Below are positions 46,624 to 53,896 of a DNA stretch of 54,362 nucleotides, piece by piece. The notes beneath the pieces are model-generated. The model made no database searches and had not been told where the DNA came from. It was given only the letters and a program-made list of their open reading frames with translations. The position numbers and the translations under genes are program-made. Origin of the DNA: Thermoanaerobacter sp. (GTDB lineage: Bacteria > Bacillota > Thermoanaerobacteria > Thermoanaerobacterales > Thermoanaerobacteraceae); contig JADBKJ010000018.1 of assembly GCA_014896455.1 (NCBI GenBank), positions 1-54,362 on the forward strand, read 5' to 3'. Positions within the stretch are counted from its first letter, which is position 1. Every line of letters begins with the position of its first letter.

Positions 46624-48036
46624 ATGATGAAAAGAACATTATCAGCGGCTTTTTTAGGTTTTTTACTCCTTTATTTTGCTTTCCCCTCCCCTTCCTTTGC
46701 TGATTCATATTACAAAGGATTTTTGTACACTTATCAGAACAACACCTACATGATGGTGCCTGCAAGGGGCGTGTTTCAGAGCATGGGAGCTGAAGTTAAA
46801 TGGTTTGGTGATACTCAAACTGTTGAAATTACAAAGGACGACCTAAAAATTGTGCTTCAAATTAACAGCACAAAAGCAGTTGTAAATGGGAAAAGCGTAG
46901 AAATGCCTGTACCGGCAATAATTAAAAATGACTCTACTTTTTTACCGCTCCGATTTTTAGCTGAGCTAATTGGCGGAAATAAAGTAAAGTGGGAAGATGC
47001 TACTCAAACAGCTGTAATTCCTTTCAATGATTCAGCTATATATGTGAGGGCAGTAGATTACGATGCTGAAATACAGAGTTTCAGCACAAAAATTAATGGA
47101 ATTTCCGTAACTGGTGTAAAGATTCCTTACAATTCACCTTATAGACCTGCTGTTGTCCTAGCTAATAATCAAATAGGAACTACTCAGAGCTTATACGATA
47201 TGGCCAAATCTTATAATGCTTCTGTAGCAATTAATGGAACATTTTTTAGTGCCTATAATGGTCATCCTGATCCGTGGAATACAATTATTAAGTCAGGGAA
47301 AGTGGTTCATGTGGGTAACATAGGGACTGTGTTTGGATTTACTGCAGATGGAAGAGTTAAGATGGAGAAATTGAGGATAAAAATAGAAGGTGGTACAAAC
47401 GGGTCTTACTCATGGCCAAATAACTGGTATGCTTATGGATTTAATCATACACCTAATGAAAATGGTGTGTACATATTTACACCTGAATGGGGAACGAGAT
47501 TAGGGTTTAGCTACGGAATAAATGTTGTGGTGGAAAATGGCGTTGTTAAAGATATCAAGGAAAACCAAGATGTTAATATTCCTGCTAATGGATATGTCAT
47601 AAATCTCACTGGCAGTGAAGAGTATCTGGCAAGAGTGTTTGAAGTAGGAAAAACAGTGGAATACAGGATTGTTTATACAGATGCCGATGGGAATAAAGTT
47701 GATTGGTCTGATGTGGTTGAGGCAGTAGGAGCAGGTCCTACTCTTGTTAGAAACGGTGAGATAAATGTTGACCCTGCTGGTGAGGGCTTTACTGAAGCCA
47801 AGATTTTGAGTCTATCCTTTGCTAGAAGTGCAATAGGAGTAACTCCTCAGGGAGACATTCTCCTTGTGACTGTACCGAATGCTACTGTATATCAGTTAGT
47901 GCAGATTATGAAACAACTGGGTGCCTATAATGCTATGAATCTTGATGGCGGAGCTTCTTCGGGATTGTACTTTAAAGGAAAGTATCTTACAGCGCCCGGC
48001 AGAAACTTAAGTAATGCACTGATATTCTACAAATAA
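46624..48036 (+). CDS. Secreted stalk-domain / NAGPA-like phosphodiester glycosidase protein
   Basis: The 470-residue protein has a signal peptide (LSAAFLGFLLLYFAFPSPSFA) and a copper-amine-oxidase-N-type stalk domain (YMMVPARGVFQSMGAEVKWF; DSTFLPLRFLAELIGGNKVK; ~35-140). The NAGPA/DUF2233 domain has ASVAINGTFFSAYNGHPDPW (N-G-T-F-F), VEAVGAGPTLVRNGEI and NAMNLDGGASSGLYFKGKYL (N-L-D-G-G-x-S). NAGPA-type enzymes cut phosphodiester sugar links, so it may trim surface glycans or teichoic-type polymers near the pilus. It lies within the pilus operon, between cpaB and the prepilin peptidase. Confidence 0.82.
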   Translation: MMKRTLSAAFLGFLLLYFAFPSPSFADSYYKGFLYTYQNNTYMMVPARGVFQSMGAEVKWFGDTQTVEITKDDLKIVLQINSTKAVVNGKSVEMPVPAIIKNDSTFLPLRFLAELIGGNKVKWEDATQTAVIPFNDSAIYVRAVDYDAEIQSFSTKINGISVTGVKIPYNSPYRPAVVLANNQIGTTQSLYDMAKSYNASVAINGTFFSAYNGHPDPWNTIIKSGKVVHVGNIGTVFGFTADGRVKMEKLRIKIEGGTNGSYSWPNNWYAYGFNHTPNENGVYIFTPEWGTRLGFSYGINVVVENGVVKDIKENQDVNIPANGYVINLTGSEEYLARVFEVGKTVEYRIVYTDADGNKVDWSDVVEAVGAGPTLVRNGEINVDPAGEGFTEAKILSLSFARSAIGVTPQGDILLVTVPNATVYQLVQIMKQLGAYNAMNLDGGASSGLYFKGKYLTAPGRNLSNALIFYK

Positions 48037-48041
48037 AGTTT

Positions 48042-48075
48042 GGGCCTGCACGAAATGTGTGAGGCCTTTATTTTA
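48042..48075 (+). terminator. Weak terminator after the NAGPA-like gene
   Basis: GGGCCT.CAC and GTG..AGGCC form an interrupted stem, then TTTATTTTATT. Confidence 0.5.
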
Positions 48076-48083
48076 TTGAGGAG

Positions 48084-48521
48084 GTGAAGGAAATAAAGTA
48101 TATCCCAGTTGCAGTGCTTCTCTTTTATTTAAGCTATATAGACCTTAAAAAGAGGGAGGTACCAGACTTTGCGGTACTTGCCCTTTTTATTTATTCTCTA
48201 TTTACCTGTAAAGATTTTAAGGAAAGCTTTTTGACAGCAGCAGCAGTTTTTATACTTTTTCTCATTCCATCAATTATATTTGAAGGAAGTATTGGAGGCG
48301 GAGATATTAAACTTTTAACTGTCTTAGCTTTCTTTATGGGAAAAGATTTTTCTATGCTGGCATTACCAATGTTTATCCTTCTTATTGCCACTCTAATTTA
48401 CGGACTAATTAAAAGAAAAGGCTTAAAGTATTCTGTGCCTCTTGTACCTTATGTGTTTGTGTCATACCTATTTTACTTTTATCTGGAGGTGTTTTCGTGG
48501 AATTTGCACTTCTCGTATTAG
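48084..48521 (+). CDS. tadV: A24 prepilin peptidase (TadV/CpaA type)
   Basis: The short, integral-membrane aspartyl protease cleaves prepilin leaders. It has both catalytic Asp sites: YIDLKKREVPD (first) and SIGGGDIKLLTVLAFF (GxGD, second), with about six membrane segments in 145 residues. It lacks the N-methyltransferase domain, as usual for Tad systems. GTG at 48084 is the first canonical start, but it lies inside the GAGGAGGTGA ribosome site, so initiation at ATA 48093 is possible. Substrate: probably the small pilin at 44752. Confidence 0.85.
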   Translation: MKEIKYIPVAVLLFYLSYIDLKKREVPDFAVLALFIYSLFTCKDFKESFLTAAAVFILFLIPSIIFEGSIGGGDIKLLTVLAFFMGKDFSMLALPMFILLIATLIYGLIKRKGLKYSVPLVPYVFVSYLFYFYLEVFSWNLHFSY

Positions 48522-49183
48522 ACTATGACGGCTACTATAAGCTTGAAATTGCTGGAGGCTACTGTGACGGAAATTGCAGTGTATGCAGAAAATGTACAAA
48601 CAACAGAAACATTGTCACACTCATCAGAGAAGAAAATGCAGAGTTTTATCAAAAGTACGTTCTAGACCACCAGACAAGAACAGCTGAGTTATGTAAAAAA
48701 GTATCAAAAGCTCTTTCTCTTGATGAAAGCGAAAAAAGAATTTTAATTCAATCTGCACTGTTGCATGACATAGGAAAATTGCTAATAAATTTTAAAATTC
48801 TATCAAAGGATACATCCCTTTCACCCTTTGAAAGGCGAATAATGGAGTTTCACCCTTCAAAGGGTGCAGGATGGCTCAAAGAAAGAGATTTTCCTGAGGA
48901 AATTGTAACTATTGTTGAAACTCATCATGAGAGATACGACGGGATGGGTTATCCTTATGGGCTAAAAGGAGATGAAATACCCTTCTTAGCAAGGGTCTTA
49001 GCTGTATGTGATGCTTTTGAAGTAATGATAAAAGGAAGGCACTATAAACCGCCTAAAAGTTTAACCGAAGCTTTAAATGAGCTTAAAAAAGAGAAAAACA
49101 TCCAGTTCGACGGAGAAATAGTAATTGCTTTCACTGAGATGTGGTATAATGAAATAAAAAGAAAAAAGAAGGTGGTTGTATGA
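48497..49183 (+). CDS. HD-GYP-type phosphohydrolase with Cys-rich N-terminus
   Basis: The 228-residue protein has HD-domain motifs LLHDIGKLLINFKIL and ETHHERYDGMGYPYGLKGDE (HH and GYP), then LARVLAVCDAFEVMI (D-A-F). HD-GYP proteins hydrolyse cyclic di-GMP or related dinucleotides. Its first ~35 residues contain CDGNCSVCRKC, a four-Cys cluster that could bind metal or sense redox state. GTG at 48497 behind GGAGGTG; overlaps the peptidase gene by 25 bp. Location in the operon suggests nucleotide control of pilus activity. Confidence 0.85.
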   Translation: MEFALLVLDYDGYYKLEIAGGYCDGNCSVCRKCTNNRNIVTLIREENAEFYQKYVLDHQTRTAELCKKVSKALSLDESEKRILIQSALLHDIGKLLINFKILSKDTSLSPFERRIMEFHPSKGAGWLKERDFPEEIVTIVETHHERYDGMGYPYGLKGDEIPFLARVLAVCDAFEVMIKGRHYKPPKSLTEALNELKKEKNIQFDGEIVIAFTEMWYNEIKRKKKVVV

Positions 49184-49437
49184 AGATAACAGGGAAAATA
49201 GAAATTCCAGCAGAAATACTTTTAAGCCTCAAGAAAAGTGAAGATGAATTTATAATTGAACTGAAAAGAACAGCAGCAGTTAGGTACTACAAAGAAAAGA
49301 AGCTTTCTTTGGGCCAATGTGCTGCACTTGCTGAGATGAGCGAAGAAGAGTTTATAAAGTACCTATCAAGTTTTGATACAAGTATCTTCTCTTTTGATAA
49401 TAAAGAAGAACTTTTGGAGGATATAAAAAATGCGTAA
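49180..49437 (+). CDS. UPF0175-family antitoxin
   Basis: The 85-residue protein matches UPF0175: EFIIELKRTAAVRYYKEKKL, SLGQCAALAEMSEEEFIKYL and an acidic tail. It is predicted to be the antitoxin for the PIN protein next to it. ATGA overlap with the HD-GYP gene and 8-bp overlap with the toxin gene indicate coupled translation. Confidence 0.8.
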   Translation: MKITGKIEIPAEILLSLKKSEDEFIIELKRTAAVRYYKEKKLSLGQCAALAEMSEEEFIKYLSSFDTSIFSFDNKEELLEDIKNA

Positions 49438-49897
49438 AGTTGTTGCTAATTCTACACCTTTAATAATTCTTTCAAATATCAACAAAATTAAAATTTTAGA
49501 GCAGTTATATGGAACAATATATGTGCCTTTTGGTGTTTTTGAAGAAGTAAATTTTGCTGGAGATTTTAAAAATTATGATTTTATAAAGATAGTAAATATC
49601 AAAAACAAAGAAGCCAAGCAGTTTTTCCCTGTAAGCCTACACAAAGGTGAGATAGAAGTAATGATTTTAGCAAAAGAGATTAATGCTGATTTATGCATAA
49701 TAGATGACTACCTCGCAAGGAAACATGCTAAAAATCTAGGATTAACCGTAACAGGTACGCTGGGAGTCCTAATAAAAGCAAAAGAAAATGGAATTTTAAA
49801 AGATGTAAAGCCAATGCTGGATGAAATGCTAAATAAAAATTTTTATATCGACAGAAAACTGTACAATGAAGTCTTAGAAATTTGTAGAGAAAATTGA
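49430..49897 (+). CDS. PIN-domain toxin, DUF3368 type
   Basis: The 155-residue protein starts VVANSTPLIILSNINKIKIL (catalytic-type N/S-x-S-P-L-I of DUF3368), with HKGEIEVMILAKEINADLCI and IDDYLARKHAKNLGLTVTGT carrying the acidic sites. DUF3368 PIN proteins pair with UPF0175 antitoxins. The pair could stabilise the element. A terminator follows. Confidence 0.83.
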   Translation: MRKVVANSTPLIILSNINKIKILEQLYGTIYVPFGVFEEVNFAGDFKNYDFIKIVNIKNKEAKQFFPVSLHKGEIEVMILAKEINADLCIIDDYLARKHAKNLGLTVTGTLGVLIKAKENGILKDVKPMLDEMLNKNFYIDRKLYNEVLEICREN

Positions 49898-49898
49898 A

Positions 49899-49925
49899 TG
49901 CGCCGATTAAGGCGTTTTTTATTTT
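49899..49925 (+). terminator. Terminator after the PIN gene, end of the pilus operon
   Basis: CGCC-GATTAA-GGCG followed by six T's and ATTTTT. Confidence 0.75.
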
Positions 49926-49955
49926 TGCAAAAAACTCAAAGGAGGCGAATTTCAA

Positions 49956-50993
49956 ATGTTTAAAATAGGGCTTGACTTGGGATATGGATATACAAAAGGG
50001 GTTAATGAATCGGGCAAAACTGTGCTTTTCCCCTCACTTGTTGGGAATGCATATCAGAGAAATTTAATAGGGCTGTTCGGGCAGAATCTAAATAATCTCA
50101 TTGAAAACATGCATGTAGTTTTAAGAAATGGGAAAGAAGAGCAGGAAGAATATTTTATTGGTGACCTAGCAAGAAGAGAAGGGCGAAATGTAAGCTATGC
50201 CTTTGATGAGAATAAAATAAATCATCCCAACACAAAAGCAGTTTTAGCCAGCGCTTCAGCACTTCTATTTCCCTCGAATGATGAACCTGTACACATTGTG
50301 TCAGGCCTTCCTTTAGAGCAGTACATCCATCAAAAAGACGAGCTTAGAGAAATGCTTAAAAATTTTAAAGCAATTGTAGAGTTTAAAGGCTACAATATCT
50401 TAAAAATAGTCAGGTTTGACAAAGTAACAGTTTTCCCTCAAGCTGCAGGCGCAGTGTATTACGCCATAATGGACGACCTGCAGAAATACCTTATAAAGGG
50501 AAGCTACATAGGGCTCATTGACATAGGCTACAGAACTACAGACTATATAGTTTTTGTTGTTGATGGAAAGCTCTCACTGAGGGAAGACCTTTCAGGTACC
50601 TTAGACATAGGCATGTCTCAGCTGAGCAATGCTGCTGATAAATTATTTACTCAGAAGACCGGTTCTAAGCTTGATATACCTGAGCTCATACAGCTTGTGA
50701 ATGAAGGAAGCATATTCTACAGAGGAAAAGTTTTAAACTTTGAAAAAGAGCTGAATGAGGTAAAGCTTGAAATATCTCGTGTAATACAAGATAGAATAAA
50801 GGCAGTATGGGGAAGTAAGCTGGACTTCTTCAACACGATTTTCTTAGCAGGAGGTGGAGCCGTAAGCCTATTTGACAGCTTAAAGAACCTGTATGAAAAT
50901 ACGGTATTAGTAAAGAATTCTCAATTTGCCAATGCAAAAGGATTTCTTAAAGTAGCTGAACTGGAGGAGAAAAAAGAGAGGGACAGGGAATGA
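49956..50993 (+). CDS. parM: ParM/StbA-family actin-like partition protein
   Basis: The 345-residue actin-fold ATPase has phosphate-1 KIGLDLGYGYTKGVNESGK, VHIVSGLPLEQY, phosphate-2 GLIDIGYRTTDYIVFVVDG and the adenosine motif TIFLAGGGAVSLFDSL. It forms filaments that push plasmid copies apart. Plasmid ParM works with a DNA-binding ParR and a repeat-rich centromere; both appear downstream (51462-51725, 51745). SD AAAGGAGGCG. Confidence 0.88.
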   Translation: MFKIGLDLGYGYTKGVNESGKTVLFPSLVGNAYQRNLIGLFGQNLNNLIENMHVVLRNGKEEQEEYFIGDLARREGRNVSYAFDENKINHPNTKAVLASASALLFPSNDEPVHIVSGLPLEQYIHQKDELREMLKNFKAIVEFKGYNILKIVRFDKVTVFPQAAGAVYYAIMDDLQKYLIKGSYIGLIDIGYRTTDYIVFVVDGKLSLREDLSGTLDIGMSQLSNAADKLFTQKTGSKLDIPELIQLVNEGSIFYRGKVLNFEKELNEVKLEISRVIQDRIKAVWGSKLDFFNTIFLAGGGAVSLFDSLKNLYENTVLVKNSQFANAKGFLKVAELEEKKERDRE

Positions 50994-51178
50994 CAAAAGA
51001 GAGGGAGCTGGATTACAAAGGAGCATGGGAGCTAATGAAGCAGATGGTTGACTACTACACGGGAGAAAAGAAGTACCTCACAAGGAGAGAAATAAAGTAC
51101 ATCATACGAGTGTGCGAAAATAAAGATGAGAAAGTTATTAAAATCATAGACGATAACAAAGGAGGAGCAAAAATATGA
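50990..51178 (+). CDS. Small charged protein in the partition operon
   Basis: The 62-residue helical protein begins MTKERELDYKGAWELMKQMV and contains KYLTRREIKYIIRVCENKDE. It overlaps parM by 4 bp and the next gene by 4 bp. The family is not recognised; an accessory partition or regulatory factor is possible. Confidence 0.6.
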   Translation: MTKERELDYKGAWELMKQMVDYYTGEKKYLTRREIKYIIRVCENKDEKVIKIIDDNKGGAKI

Positions 51179-51444
51179 TAAGAATAACTCTTCCTAGGAA
51201 AAAAGGTATGAAGAAAAAAGTTTATGAAATGTGGAATGAACTGAAGCTGACCGGCCACATGCTTATAGAGCAGAAGGATAAAAGCTATGTAGTTACGCTT
51301 GAACCTGAAAAAGAAATTTCTCTAGAGATTCTTAAAAAGAAACTGCCGAAAGAAAGCATAGTTGAAAAAGTTACATCTACTCACACCGGCAAAGCAGATG
51401 AGGACATGTTTACAGAGTTAAACCCAGAAGAAATGGACGCTTAG
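51175..51444 (+). CDS. Small protein in the partition operon
   Basis: The 89-residue protein (MIRITLPRKKGMKKKVYEMW; GHMLIEQKDKSYVVTLEPEK; KKKLPKESIVEKVTS) has a basic N-terminal part and a beta/alpha C-terminal part. It ends just before the repeat array and may be a DNA-binding partner of ParM or a filament regulator. No family is recognised. Confidence 0.6.
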   Translation: MIRITLPRKKGMKKKVYEMWNELKLTGHMLIEQKDKSYVVTLEPEKEISLEILKKKLPKESIVEKVTSTHTGKADEDMFTELNPEEMDA

Positions 51445-51461
51445 AGATTGTTTTTCATGAA

Positions 51462-51725
51462 TTTGTATTACAACCACTTTAAAATAGTGTTTACACCTTC
51501 TAAGCCTTATATTGTCCAGCCTGTAAGGCTTTATTTTATACTTTGTATTACACTTCTGATTAAACACATGTTTACATCACCAAATCCCTTAAACAACTGC
51601 TTTTATAAAGCTTTATTTTTAATTTTGTATTACACCTTTAAGCAGTTAAAAATTGGAGTTGTAATACAATTTTGCAGTTTCCCTCCCCTCCCCTACTCTT
51701 TCAACTGCTTTTGAAGGTGTAAACA
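51462..51725. repeat. Candidate centromere/origin: spaced iterons between ParM and ParR-like genes
   Basis: TTTGTATTACA occurs at 51462, 51542 and 51624 (spacing 80 and 82), with an inverted near copy TGTAATACAA at 51660. TGTTTACA occurs at 51488 and 51569, with inverted TGTAAACA at 51718. Two words alternating in ~80-bp units in an otherwise gene-free 300-bp gap suggest binding sites for the ParR-like protein or an initiator. Confidence 0.6.
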
Positions 51726-51744
51726 TAAATGGGAGTGAAGCAAA

Positions 51745-52032
51745 TTGAAAATCTACAGCTTCCGCACAAATAAAGAAGATAAAGACATTGAGGAGCTTCT
51801 TGAATCATTAAAGGAAGAGAAAAGTCAATACATAAAAAGCGCCTTGCGCTTCTACAGAGACTTTGGAGTCAAAATAGCAAAAATTGAAGCCGTATTAGAA
51901 AAGCTGGAGCAGTCAGGAATACACAAACAAATACTGCCACAGCCCACAGAGCCTGATCTAGCTGCTGAAAGTGAACCCTCCAATGATGAGAGAATTCTCA
52001 TTGAAAGCCTAGAAGATATTTTATCCCTTTAG
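51745..52032 (+). CDS. parR: ParR-like ribbon-helix-helix protein
   Basis: The 95-residue protein starts KIYSFRTNKEDKDIEELLES and continues KSQYIKSALRFYRDFGVKIA, the short strand plus two helices of ParR-type RHH proteins. It has an acidic, Pro-containing tail (PQPTEPDLAAESEPSNDERI) that could contact ParM filaments. TTG start behind GGGAGTGAAG. It lies directly after the iteron array, which it probably binds. The assignment rests on short motifs and context. Confidence 0.65.
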   Translation: MKIYSFRTNKEDKDIEELLESLKEEKSQYIKSALRFYRDFGVKIAKIEAVLEKLEQSGIHKQILPQPTEPDLAAESEPSNDERILIESLEDILSL

Positions 52033-52055
52033 GTAAACTTACTGGAGGTGTAAAG

Positions 52056-52388
52056 ATGGAGAAGCTTTATTCTATTTTGAAACCTTATGACAGTTGGTGG
52101 AACGATGAAGAAGAAGAGAAAAATTTAGAAGCAAGAAAGGCTTTACAGGAGTTTTACGCAGAATTTAAGAAATTAAAACCTTCTAAGAAATATGAAAGAA
52201 GAGATGTACTTCATATGTCATATATTTTTCACCTTGTTAAAATAAAAAAGGCTCTTGACGAAAGAAAATATATGAGAGCATGTAACGAGCTAATTTCACT
52301 AATGCATTACGAACCTTTCCTGCAGGGAAGAATTTATTATAACGTCCTTAAATTATTAGAAGACGAGGTGATACAAGATTCTACTTAA
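52056..52388 (+). CDS. Hypothetical helical protein
   Basis: The 110-residue cytosolic protein begins MEKLYSILKPYDSWWNDEEE and contains YIFHLVKIKKALDERKYMRA. Acidic and helical, family not recognised. SD CTGGAGGTG. Its last 11 bases overlap the predicted ATT start of the next gene. Confidence 0.6.
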   Translation: MEKLYSILKPYDSWWNDEEEEKNLEARKALQEFYAEFKKLKPSKKYERRDVLHMSYIFHLVKIKKALDERKYMRACNELISLMHYEPFLQGRIYYNVLKLLEDEVIQDST

Positions 52389-53076
52389 AAATTTTTTTAG
52401 AAAGAGAAAAAGAAGTTTTTTAGAGAGATTAGATCCGGCTTATGAGTTTAAGTATGCTCTTGAATTTGCTCAACAAATTTGTGAAGAAGAAAAAACAAAA
52501 GAAGACCAGATTTTAATATTAGATTATATGCTTAGCGTTATTAGAGAGGATTTAAAGTATGATGTGTTAACAAATATTTTTTATAAGGAAAAATGGTTTG
52601 ACAAAGGATTAAGACTGCCACTTCCTTTCTCTTACTACTACTACAATAAAGAAGGGATCAAGTTTTCAATATATGAAGCTGGTTTCAAACCAAAAAAAGT
52701 TGATTTAGCAAAAGAATGTGTTTTGGTTTTTCCTTGGCATAGAGAAAAAATGAGGGAAAGCATCAAAAATATAAGTAAAAATGAGTTTGTGTTTCAAAGG
52801 ACAAATCATAAAGCCTTTTATTTTTCTCCTGTAAACATCTGTTTTGTATATAATGGTATGCACTCTATAACCGCAGGTATTGGTTTTAAAAAAGGATATA
52901 TTGAAGCTGCTGAATATGATGTGTCAGAGCTCTTTGACCATGTATATACAGATGGATTATACTGGTACAACACTCATAATAACCAGAGGTTAGAAGATGA
53001 TTTACTAGACTTCCGCATAGGAATTATATATGAAATCTCAAAAATAAAGCATCATATTGAGAAAGATGTTACCTAA
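52378..53076 (+). CDS. Hypothetical protein, probable ATT start
   Basis: The frame is open from a GAGGTGA ribosome site at 52365-52371. The codon at six-base spacing is ATT (52378), giving 232 residues (ILLKNFFRKRKRSFLERLDP, then YEFKYALEFAQQICEEEKTK). The first ATG (52528) has no ribosome site and would discard 50 coding-looking codons. The later part includes FPWHREKMRESIKNISKNEF and ELFDHVYTDGLYWYN. No family is recognised. A strong terminator follows. Confidence 0.6.
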   Translation: MLLKNFFRKRKRSFLERLDPAYEFKYALEFAQQICEEEKTKEDQILILDYMLSVIREDLKYDVLTNIFYKEKWFDKGLRLPLPFSYYYYNKEGIKFSIYEAGFKPKKVDLAKECVLVFPWHREKMRESIKNISKNEFVFQRTNHKAFYFSPVNICFVYNGMHSITAGIGFKKGYIEAAEYDVSELFDHVYTDGLYWYNTHNNQRLEDDLLDFRIGIIYEISKIKHHIEKDVT

Positions 53077-53107
53077 AACCACCTCTGCAGTATGCAGGGG
53101 TGGTTTT
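53075..53107 (+). terminator. Terminator after the hypothetical gene
   Basis: AAAACCACCTCTGCA and TGCAGGGGTGGTTTT, nearly perfect 15-bp arms around GTA, then CTATCTTT. Confidence 0.8.
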
Positions 53108-53168
53108 CTATCTTTCAAAACCTGCTGAGCTTTTATGCTTGTTTTCTATAATGCAGGATAAGGGGAGG

Positions 53169-53207
53169 TGCACTTCGTGCATCACACACGTCGGGCAGTG
53201 CCCGACG
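53169..53207. other. Two adjacent GC-rich stem-loops in a gene-free stretch
   Basis: TGCAC-TTC-GTGCA (53169-53181) is followed after 7 bases by CGTCGGGC-AGT-GCCCGACG (53189-53207), both perfect. The rest of 53108-53347 shows a TATAAT-like box (~53150) and AGGGGAGG but no gene longer than about 20 codons. It may be a transfer or replication origin element, or a small RNA. Confidence 0.45.
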
Positions 53208-53347
53208 GAACTGGTTTTGTAAGAGGTGTATTTTAAGGTACTTTTCTTAGGTTGAAGGCGCATTTGTGTGCTTTAAATGACTATTAGCCATTGATAATTC
53301 TGAATTTTTTAATGATGCTTATGTGGTGCATGTGAAATTTTATGTTT

Positions 53348-53896
53348 TTAAAGTTGCTTTTTTATGACAATTTGATAAAAAGTTCTGTTTAATACTGCGG
53401 TAAGATTAGCGGTATTTTTATTTCTTAGAAAAAACTTTTTCACAAAAATTATAAAATAAATTGTGAGAGTTAGCGTTAATTTTTCCCAATAGGTAGGGCT
53501 ATATTCATGATAATCAACTGTACAAGAAACTGTAGTGAGTTTTTTTATAAACTTCTGCTTGTTAGTAAATAGGTGAGTTTTTATGATGAAAGAATCTTTA
53601 TCTTTCATTTTTTTAATGATGTTTGGTAATGTAGAATTGCTAAAATCCTTGTAGAGTTTTAGGAGAGAATCATCTGGTTTATTAAAAATAAATAGCAGTA
53701 GAGAATTTGGATGTTTTTGGAGGTGCCATTTGTGTTTAAAATAAGCAACTACAAAAAACTTACTGATCCTGATAAAAGCAAGTTTAAATGTAATCCAAAA
53801 GACCAATGGAAGAATGATATAAGGATTGATGGGGAGCAAGAGCAAAAAGAAGTCGATAATGAAGGCGATAGAAATTCTAAAATAAAAATTTTGCAT
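53348..53896 (-). CDS. Possible membrane protein (doubtful)
   Basis: The 182-residue frame has a GGAGGA site five bases before its ATG, two hydrophobic N-terminal stretches (IAFIIDFFLLLLPINPYIIL), a soluble-looking middle (PDDSLLKLYKDFSNSTLPNI) and a C-terminal span. However, its first 165 bp lie antisense to a better gene on the plus strand, and its end crosses a hairpin near 53392-53420. It could be an artefact. Confidence 0.3.
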   Translation of the reverse strand: MQNFYFRISIAFIIDFFLLLLPINPYIILPLVFWITFKLAFIRISKFFVVAYFKHKWHLQKHPNSLLLFIFNKPDDSLLKLYKDFSNSTLPNIIKKMKDKDSFIIKTHLFTNKQKFIKKLTTVSCTVDYHEYSPTYWEKLTLTLTIYFIIFVKKFFLRNKNTANLTAVLNRTFYQIVIKKQL

